Source of the DNA: Bacteriovorax sp.
GTDB lineage: Bacteria; Bdellovibrionota; Bacteriovoracia; Bacteriovoracales; Bacteriovoracaceae
Length of the DNA stretch: 37,564 bases
NCBI GenBank assembly: GCA_028710485.1
Contig: JAQTTZ010000030.1
Span: forward strand, 1-37,564
Direction: 5' to 3'
Part shown: in pieces, positions 24,322-33,100 of the stretch
Position numbering within the stretch: the stretch's first letter is position 1
Layout of the letters: each line of letters begins with the position of its first letter
Position numbers and translations under genes: made by a program
Notes under the pieces: model-generated
The model's database searches: none
Seen by the model: the letters and a program-made list of their open reading frames with translations, nothing else
Told to the model about the DNA's origin: nothing

Positions 24322-25670
24322 TGCGTTTAATTGCAATCACCGCCACTTTCTTGATTTTTTCTTGTTCAATTGCAATGTGCGAGCAAGAGGAAACACCAAC
24401 GAACTCTCGTGTCGTTAGTCTGAAAGAGGCAATTCAACTGGCCTTAAAAAATAATCTTGAAATTAAAACAGAAAGCTATAAATCAGCAATCGCTGCCACT
24501 GACCTCACGTTGATTAGAGGTGAGTTGCTTCCTAAAATCAGCACCATCGTAGGAGTTGGACCCATTAACGGTAAGAAGGGCAATTATGCTTTTTATCAGG
24601 ATCAAAATACCTGGGGAGCAGAATATATTGGAAGTATTGAAGCCAAGATTCCTCTTTTTGTCTGGGGGAGAGGCGAGAATTTAAAGCATGCAGCTCAATT
24701 AAATACTGAACTTAATAAACTTGATGTTAATAAAAAACAAAATGAAATTATTTTAAAATTAAAAGAAGCTTACTATGGTTGGCAATATGCATTGTCGCTA
24801 CTCGATTTTGTGAGCGAAACACAAAAAGATTTAGAAGATGCCGTTAAGGCTTTAGAAAAGAAAAATGAAAAAAAAGAAGATCTTCTTAGACTGGAAGTTT
24901 TTAAGTATCAAGTTCAAGAAAAGAGAATTGAAATTCTAAAAAGTGTTAATTTGGCCCAGATGGGAGTGGTCTTTTATTTAGGTGAAGAATTAAAGCTTGA
25001 TTCAAATAGCGCTGTTCAAAATGAAAGGCTGTGGATTGAAATGGATCCTCGCGAGTTAAAGAGTGCAAATTATTATTTCGATTTAATGAATCAAGCTTCA
25101 CCAGATTTAATAAAGGTTAATCTTGGCATTCAGGCAAAATCAGATGTTTTAATTGCTGAAAAAAAATCAACCAGACCTGTGTTTGGTGCCCTTTTAAAAT
25201 ATGATTATGCTCAGACTAATCAAAGAACGGCCCAAAATAATCCCTTTATTTATGATCCTTATAATCATAGCAGTCTGGCGGCGGGAGTTGGCTTAACTTG
25301 GGATATTGATTTTGGAGTTGGGCAATCAAAACAAGATAAACTAGTTTTAGAAATTGCTGAATTAAAATCAAAACAGCTTTATGCCAAAGAAGGGTTAAAG
25401 GTCCTTTTGAGCAAGGCCTATATGGAAGTGGGAGAGGCGCAAGAGAGAGCTGAAACTCTAAAAAAGGCATACAAGTCTGCAAAGAAATGGCTTACCAATA
25501 TTGAAACATCTGTTGGGCTTGGATTAACTCCGGCCAAAGATATTATTGATGCGTATACGACTCGTGCGCTTGTCTTTAAAGATTATTACGAATCTCTTTA
25601 TCGATACCAAATGTCGTGGGCACGCTTATCAGAGGCGACTGGGCAAGAAGTAGATCCGCTTTTACAATAA
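24321..25670 (+). CDS. TolC-family outer-membrane channel
   Basis: This 449-residue outer-membrane efflux protein has a signal peptide (about 1-20), then two OEP repeats. Each repeat has long helical, Lys/Glu-rich coiled-coil parts (about 33-70, 120-220; 245-280, 335-445) and beta segments for the outer-membrane barrel. The opening VVSLKEAIQLALKNNLEIK is the hallmark of the family. It would form a trimeric tunnel across the outer membrane. It is translationally coupled to the MlaC-like gene (one-base stop/start overlap) and divergent from the MMPL transporter. No dedicated membrane-fusion protein is encoded beside it, which is unusual for a TolC system. Confidence 0.85.
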   Translation: MRLIAITATFLIFSCSIAMCEQEETPTNSRVVSLKEAIQLALKNNLEIKTESYKSAIAATDLTLIRGELLPKISTIVGVGPINGKKGNYAFYQDQNTWGAEYIGSIEAKIPLFVWGRGENLKHAAQLNTELNKLDVNKKQNEIILKLKEAYYGWQYALSLLDFVSETQKDLEDAVKALEKKNEKKEDLLRLEVFKYQVQEKRIEILKSVNLAQMGVVFYLGEELKLDSNSAVQNERLWIEMDPRELKSANYYFDLMNQASPDLIKVNLGIQAKSDVLIAEKKSTRPVFGALLKYDYAQTNQRTAQNNPFIYDPYNHSSLAAGVGLTWDIDFGVGQSKQDKLVLEIAELKSKQLYAKEGLKVLLSKAYMEVGEAQERAETLKKAYKSAKKWLTNIETSVGLGLTPAKDIIDAYTTRALVFKDYYESLYRYQMSWARLSEATGQEVDPLLQ

Positions 25671-25696
25671 TTTAAAATAATAGATGCGATATTAAT

Positions 25697-26273
25697 GGTT
25701 AAGTCCAAAATAGTCGTATTGAAGAAAAATGAAAATACGCAGTGGACACCGCCAATCCGGCAGTTTGTTTCATGGAAATTTCAAGTCCCGTCACTTTATT
25801 TTGCGACAAATTTAAATAGTAATCATGAGCATAGTGGAGAGCAAATATTAGATGAATAAATCACCATGAAGTCATGATGGTGAGTCCCGCTAATGCGATA
25901 CGCTCCTATCTAAAAAAGCGTGCATTTCTTTGGCAACAGAAAGTTCAGCAACGATCGCAACTAGACTAGTCGTCACAGCACCTGATGCTAAAAAAAGTAT
26001 AACTATCTGACCTTCATCTTGCCGCTCTGAACGTTTAAGAATTTTTTACATGATCAGAAAATAACATCATTTTGGTGGCCATGATTAAATAAAGAATAGC
26101 GCCCAAATTTAAGGCACATATATGGCGAATGATCGATTGCTTGGCATTGAATCGGGCAAAAAAAGTTCAACGGTCAGACCGAAAAAAAAGGCAACAAATA
26201 AATGGGGACGACTTCTAATTAACCGCGCTAAGTAGTGACGATAAATTCCATTAACTTGATTAATAGAACTCAT
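25697..26273 (-). pseudogene. Decayed DUF1345 membrane-protein gene
   Basis: This 700-bp gap holds a gene remnant readable across several minus-strand frames. The order is: an ATG at 26273 giving a polar start then SRPHLFVAFFFGLTVELFLP; a shift to ALNLGAILYLIMATKMML; a shift to ERQDEGQIVILFLASGAV and SLVAIVAELSVAKEM; then a shift to LAGLTIMTSW, an in-frame TGA, and FIHLIFALHYAHDYY followed by VTGLE. These blocks in this order match what I know of DUF1345 (a roughly 210-residue multi-TM family), with at least three frameshifts and one nonsense codon. The C-terminal part is degraded. The remaining plus strand shows no other gene. Confidence 0.78.
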
Positions 26274-26369
26274 GACTAAACCTCTTCATAAATACAATTA
26301 TTGCATGCGAAGAATTTTATTGGAGTTTAATATCATAGTTACAACATCATAAAAAATGAAAATGAGAAC

Positions 26370-26948
26370 TTAATGAATTGGAGTTTTTCGACTGCGCGGG
26401 CTGATTGCAAATCCTTCAATCATCTTCTTATTAAATGCTGAACTCTCTTTGGGGCAACGGCTAGAGATAATTCCTTTATAGGACACAACTTCATCATCTT
26501 TCCATTTTGCTCCTGAGTTTAATAAAGCTTTTTTCAAAGATGGCCAGGTCGTAAGCGTTCGTCCTCTTGCCATTCCCGATTCAATTAAAACTCGAGTTCC
26601 ATGACATATTGAAGCGATTGTTTTTCCTTCATTGAAAAAATCTTTTACAAAATCAATAGCTTTTTTATCATGAAGCAATGTATCCGGATTCATCTCTCCT
26701 CCCGGAATGACTAGAGCATCAAACTCCTCTGAGCTAGAATTATTAACAGTTGCATCCACACCAATACTTCTACCCCAATGATCTTCAGTCCATGCTTTTA
26801 TTTCTCCCTCTTTCAAAGAGACAATAACAACTTCAGCGCCTGCATCTTCAAGTGCTTTCTTGGGAGCAAAAAGTTGTGATTCGTCAAAACCGTCTGCTGC
26901 AAGAATCGCAATTTTCCTGTCATGAAGCATATTATTTCTGTCTTGCAT
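26370..26948 (-). CDS. DJ-1/PfpI family protein
   Basis: This 192-residue protein of the PfpI/DJ-1 glutamine-amidotransferase-like fold starts with KIAILAADGFDESQL (conserved Glu23), has FDALVIPGGEMNPD in the middle, and the nucleophile elbow with Cys115-His116 in IASICHGTRVLI. The family includes proteases, glyoxalase/deglycase-like enzymes and stress proteins such as YhbO; the exact reaction is not predictable. The frame opens at 26996, but ATG 26948 is preceded by TTGGAG seven bases upstream and matches the usual N-terminus, so I use it. It is divergent from ndvB and is probably a single-gene unit. Confidence 0.88.
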   Translation of the reverse strand: MQDRNNMLHDRKIAILAADGFDESQLFAPKKALEDAGAEVVIVSLKEGEIKAWTEDHWGRSIGVDATVNNSSSEEFDALVIPGGEMNPDTLLHDKKAIDFVKDFFNEGKTIASICHGTRVLIESGMARGRTLTTWPSLKKALLNSGAKWKDDEVVSYKGIISSRCPKESSAFNKKMIEGFAISPRSRKTPIH

Positions 26949-27084
26949 ATTCACTCCAACTATTCGGTCGGTTCTTACCAATATAACTGCACACATAATG
27001 CCAAACTCAAGTGTTAATGAAGATGGGCAATTTTAGTTCTAATTTAGACAAGCAGGGAAAATTGTCGGGGCAATTTGGGTCTTT

Positions 27085-27112
27085 TTGAATTGTTGTTTTT
27101 TGGATAAATAAT
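27085..27112 (+). promoter_or_regulatory. Candidate leaderless promoter of ndvB
   Basis: TTGAAT (27085-27090, 4/6) is followed by a 16-nt spacer and AATAAT (27107-27112, 5/6). The -10 ends eight bases before ATG 27121 and there is no SD, so the expected transcript has about a two-base leader. Confidence 0.42.
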
Positions 27113-27120
27113 ATTTCCTA

Positions 27121-30100
27121 ATGCCGATAGGCTTAGACCTTACTTCGGCATCATCACCCAGGAAACACTTAGTGCAATTGCGAAAAAGAAAAATTCCGCT
27201 CAAAGTGTTTACTAACTTTGAAGATCCTATACGTGCTGAACTTTTCAGTGCCTCTCATTTGGAAAGGCATGCAGAGACAGTTGCATCCAAACATATTGTC
27301 ACTGCTGATCCAACACGAGGAGTGGATCTCGCTGCCAGAGTTGCAGAGAATGAAAGTGTTTTAATTGAATCGTTTCAATTGATTGTTCAAACTGTTCGCG
27401 CTGAAAGATCAATAACTCCTGCAGCAGAATGGCTTATTGATAATTTTTATATTGTTGAAGAGCAACTCAAAGATATTAGAGAACATTTACCTCCAGAGTT
27501 TTATAAAGAGTTGCCTAAACTCGCAATTGGAGAATTTAGAGGCCACCCTCGTATTTATGCTATTGCCTGGGATTTTGTAGCTCATACGGATTCACTATTT
27601 GATCCGGAATTATTAAAACTTGTTCTTAAGTCTTATCAAAAAATTCAGCCGCTAACGATGGGGGAGCTTTGGGCCATCTCGATAACTCTTCGAGTTGTCA
27701 TGGTTGAAAATTTGCGCCGTCTCGCTGCTCGTATTATTGGATCTCAGCTAGCGCGTGTAGAAGCCGATCACATTGCCGATGAACTTTTAGGGCTTGGTGG
27801 TTTGCCCAGAAGATCAGATGAAGAAATTATCGAAAGTTTAAATCGTCTTCCTCTTCGCAAAGCATTTGCAGTACAGCTTGTTCAGCGTTTGAGGTTTCAA
27901 GAGGGGGTGGTGGTAAATGTTTTAAAATGGCTTGATGAACGCTTAAGTTCTGAAGGTCTTGTCGCCGATAAAATAGTACAAGAAGAACACAATCGTCAGA
28001 CTGCTGCCAATGTCACCGTCAGAAATATTATTAACAGTATGAGGTTAATGTCATCTCTTGATTGGCGTGATTTTTTTGAAGAAGTAAGTCTTGTGGATGA
28101 AAAACTTCAAGACTATCCCTTATACGTTCAAATGGATTTTTTCACTAGAGATACTTATCGGCATAGCTTAGAAGAGCTCGCTCGTGGTACAAAATTATCT
28201 GAACTCGAAGTGGCCACAGCTCTAGTCACAAAAATAGAAAGTGAACGTGATCATTTTAATAAAAACAATATTCTGATAGATGAAAAACGATTAGACCTGG
28301 GTTTTTATCTTATTTCCTCTGGTCGATATGAATTTGAAAAAGACATTCGTTTCAAAATAAAACTGAGAAGTCGTTTGCTCCGGTTATATGTCTCGCACCG
28401 AGAATTTTTTTATATCGGGAGTATTTTATTCCTGACATTTTTATTTGTAAGCCTTTGTCTCAAGGAAATGGACAGCGTTGCACGGGCCTTTCCTGTCTAT
28501 TATTTATTGGGCCTTTTAGGTCTTTTTCCCGCTTCGGAGCTGGCGATCACCTTTGTTAATCGCCTGACTGTTTTTTCCCTGAATCCTCGTCATTTACCAC
28601 GCCTGGATTTATCAAAAAGTATTCCATCTAATTTAAAAACATTTGTAGTCGTTCCAACAATGCTTATCAATGAAGAAGATATTGTAAATCAAGTTGAACA
28701 ACTTGAAGTTCATTATCTCTCAAATCCAGATGATTCAGTTTACTTTGCAATTTTGTCTGACTGGAGAGACGCGCCAACTGAACATCTTCCTACAGATGAG
28801 CAGTTTTTATCGATCGCTATAAAACAAATCAATTATCTTAATAAAAAATACGGACCAAGTTCTGTCGGAAAAAATCGTTTTTCTATTTTTCATCGCCATC
28901 GAAAGTGGAACGAAAGTGAGCAGAAATGGTTAGGCTGGGAAAGAAAGCGTGGCAAGCTTCAGGAGTTTAATCACTATCTTCGAGGGGCCACAGACACATC
29001 ATTTATCATTTCAGACGAACTTAAATTAGATATTCCAAAAGATATCACTTACGTCATCACGTTGGATGCGGACACTAAATTGCCCAGAGGTGCTGTTGCA
29101 CAACTGGTTGGTACTTGTGCTCATCCACTCAATCATCCTAAATTTGATACCAAGTTAAACAGAGTGATTAAAGGTTATGGAATTTTACAACCACGAATTA
29201 CGCCGACACTTCCTGAAGATAAAGACAGTACTCTTTTTCAACGCTTATCTTCTGGTCCTTGTGGGATAGATCCATACGCCGCGGCCGTTTCAGATGTTTA
29301 TCAAGATCTTTTTGGCGAAGGTTCTTACACTGGTAAAGGGATTTACAACGTAGATGTTTTTGAACAAGCGCTTAAGGGACGTACTCCAGAGAATAGACTT
29401 TTAAGTCATGACCTTTTTGAAGGAAATTTTGCTCGTTGTGGTCTTCTCAGTGATGTCGAATTTTTTGAAGATTTTCCTTCTCATTTTGAGGTTTCAGTGG
29501 CAAGAAATCACAGGTGGACTAGAGGAGATTGGCAACTGTTACCTTGGATATTGGGCCGTGAGGGACGTTCAATTTCAGTTATCGGAAGATGGAAAATGCT
29601 GGATAATCTTCGAAGGTCACTTGTCACCCCGATGATTTTTTTCCTTCTTCTCGCCCTTTTTTTTATTCCAGGAATTATCATACATCCTTGGATGATTTTA
29701 ATTTTATTAAGCCTTGGTATCTCTCATCTATTACCGTTTTTTGAAGATATCTTTTCTTATCAGAAGAAAATTCCCCTCATTCTTCAGTTTAGATCACTTG
29801 CGGAAGATTTAATTTTAGGTTTAAGCCGTTTTACTTTAAATATTATTTTCGTTCCATATCATGCGTGGATTCAGTTAGATGCTATCTTTCGAACATTTTG
29901 GAGGCTAGGACTTACTAAACGACATTTGCTAGAGTGGACAGCAAGTGCCCAGTCAAGATCTAGTGCCAGTCTTTCCATCAATAGTTTTATCAAACGAATG
30001 ATTGGAATGGAGGTGGTGCTAGTTTTTTTAGCTTTTTTTATCTTTTGGTTGAATCCAAGTCATTGGGCAATATTTATTCCTTTCTTTATTCTTTGGCTTG

Positions 30101-33100
30101 GTTCACCAGTTGTTGCCTGGAAAATCAGCATTCCGCCAGAAAAGGATAAAGTTGTTCCATTAACGGATAATGATATTTTCATTTTAAGAAATAGTGCTCG
30201 TAAAATTTGGCGATTTTTCTCAACATTTGTGACAGAAGGTGAAAATTTTCTTCCTCCTGATAATTTTCAAGAAGACCCGCAGCCCATCATTGCTCATCGT
30301 AGTTCTCCAACTAATTTTGGTCTTTATCTTATGTCTACGATTTCGGCCAGAGACTTTGGATGGATTGGAATTCATGAAATGGTAGATCGATTAGAGGCGA
30401 CTCTTCAAAGCATGCAAAGTCTTCCTCGCTACAATGGTCATTTTTATAATTGGTATGAAACAACTGACAAAAGAGCGCTGGAGCCTCGGTATATTTCTTC
30501 AGTTGATAATGGTAATTTGGCAGGTCACCTATTGGCCGTAGCGCAAAGCTGTGAAGAGATGGCAGGGGAAATAGATTACTCGTCGAAGATATTATCTGGT
30601 ATTCAAGATAGTTTGCGCCTTCTAGTTGAAGCTTTTTCACAACAATCCGATTTTTTAATTTCATCCGTACTAAATGATTTAGTTAAACTTTTGTTAACGC
30701 CTTATGGCCAGGTTTCAGACAAGTCTGCTCACTGGGAAATTCTGTTATCAAGGTCAGCTTTTCTTTTAGATGAAATAAAGTTTTATGGTGGAAAAAAACA
30801 TGAAAATGAAAATAATGAAATTCATAACTGGGCAAGTATAATTGAAGCAGAGATTAGGAGTCATGCCAGAGATTATTTTCAATTTAATTCACCCTCTATT
30901 AATATTGTTGGTGACCCGACAGAGGATTTAAAACAAAAATTAATTGGATTAGCATCTATATCACGCCAAATATTTTATGAAATGGATTTTAATTTTCTTT
31001 ACGATCCCACCAGAAAACTATTTTCGATTGGTTATCGTCTGTTTGATTCTTCCTTAGATGATAGTTACTACGATCTTTTAGCGAGTGAAGCAAGACTCTT
31101 GAGCTTAATAGCAATTGCCAAAGGTGATGTCCCCGTGGCCCATTGGTTTCGTCTTGGGCGCTCGCTTACCTCCATTCATAAGGGAACTGCATTAATTTCT
31201 TGGTCGGGATCGATGTTCGAATACCTTATGCCTTCGTTGGTTATGAATACTCCTGCTTCTAGTTTGCTTGAGCAAACCTGCAGGCTGATTGTAAAAAAAC
31301 AAATTCAATATGCCGAAGGTAAATTTATTCCTTGGGGAATGTCTGAATCTGCCTACAACTCTCGAGATCTTCATCTCACTTATCAATATTCAAACTTTGG
31401 AGTTCCTGATCTGGCCTTTAAGCGCGGTATTGGAAAAGATTTGGTTATTGCTCCATATGCGACAATGCTGGCGGGAATGTTTGATCCAGCTAGTGCTGTT
31501 AAAAATCTTAAGCGTCTTTCCGCCTTAAACGCTGAAGGTGTATTCGGCTTTTATGAATCTATAGATTTTACGAAGTCACGTATCCCTGAGGGACAAGAAT
31601 TGGCGATCGTAAAAACCTATATGGCCCACCACCAAGGAATGTCATTAGTTTCAATCTCTAATATTATTCACGATGGTATAATGCTTAAAAGATTTCATCG
31701 AGAGCCTATAATTCAGTCCAGTGAACTTCTTTTGCAAGAGCGCACTCCAAGAAATATTGCGGTGGCAAAAACCCGAGCAGAGTCGGTAAAGGTTGAGCAT
31801 GTGAATATTGGTGGTGAGAAAACCATTCGTCAATATTTTTCACCCCACCATAGAGTTCCAAGAACCCACCTTCTTTCCAATGGCCATTACTCTGTAATGA
31901 TCACCACGGCCGGTTCAGGTTACAGTCGTTTTCGCGAACTCTCGTTGACGAGATGGCGTGAAGATGTCACCCGCGATAACTGGGGAAGTTATATTTACTT
32001 GCGCGATATTCACTCCCACGATGTGTGGTCCGCTGGGTTTCAACCAACATGCGTCGAGCCTTTAAAATACGAAGTTATTTTTACCGAAGACCGTGCAAAA
32101 ATTTCTAGAGAAGATAATTCCATCGTTTCTCAGCTTGAAGTTTTTATTTCACCTGAGGATAATGCTGAAATCAGAAGACTGAGTCTTAGCAATAATGGAA
32201 CAGAGGCCAGAGTAATTGAGGTTACTACCTATTCAGAAGTTGTGCTGAATACTCAAGGCGCAGATATAGCACATCCCACTTTTTCCAATCTTTTTGTACA
32301 AACAGAATATCTTCCGGAGATCACCTCATTATTGGCCACCAGGAGACCACGCTCACTTACTGAAGCTCCTGTTTGGATGGCACATGTAATATCAACCGAT
32401 CCAAACGCGCTTGGAGAAATAGAGTATGAAACTGATCGAGCTCTATTTATTGGAAGAGGTAGGTCTATAACTAATCCGATTTCGGTAGAGGCAAAAAAAT
32501 TATCAAATACTGTTGGTTCCGTTCTTGATCCTGTTGTTAGTCTTAGATCAAGAGTTCGGATTGAGCCTGGTTCAACGGCCACAATTACATACTCAACCAT
32601 CATGGCCTCAAGCCGAGAAGAAATTATCAACTTAGCTGAAAAATTTCATGAGACATCATCATATGAACGAACTTCAAATTTAGCATGGACAGAAGCCCAA
32701 GTGAAACTTCACTACTTGGGAATTGATCACAGTGAGGCTAATTTATTTCAGAAGCTGGCCAACAGAGTTATTTATCTAGATTCTTCTCTTCGAGTTTCAA
32801 GTGATCTGCTAAAACGCAATATTCAAAATGCAACAAATCTATGGGCCTATGGCATCTCGGGAGATTATCCCATGGTGTTGGTTCGTATTGATAATATTGA
32901 GCAGCGTACACTCGTCAGACAACTTTTGCGGGCCCATGAATATTGGGGAACAAAACGTTTAATTGTGGATCTGATTATTTTGAACGAAAAGGCTAGCTCA
33001 TACTCTCAAGAGCTTCACGATGCGCTTGAAGCAATGGTTGCGGCCTCAACATTAACTTCTGGTTCATATTTGCCACAATCAATTGGAAAGGTTTTTCTGA

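Noticed and set aside
21308-25670. Calling the MMPL and MlaC genes hpnN and hpnM of a hopanoid cluster
   Set aside because: No squalene-hopene cyclase or other hopanoid gene is in the window, so only the superfamily level is supported.
30335-32630. Several minus-strand frames of 60-125 codons inside ndvB
   Set aside because: They are shadows in a long, clearly coding gene, with no SD and no family features.
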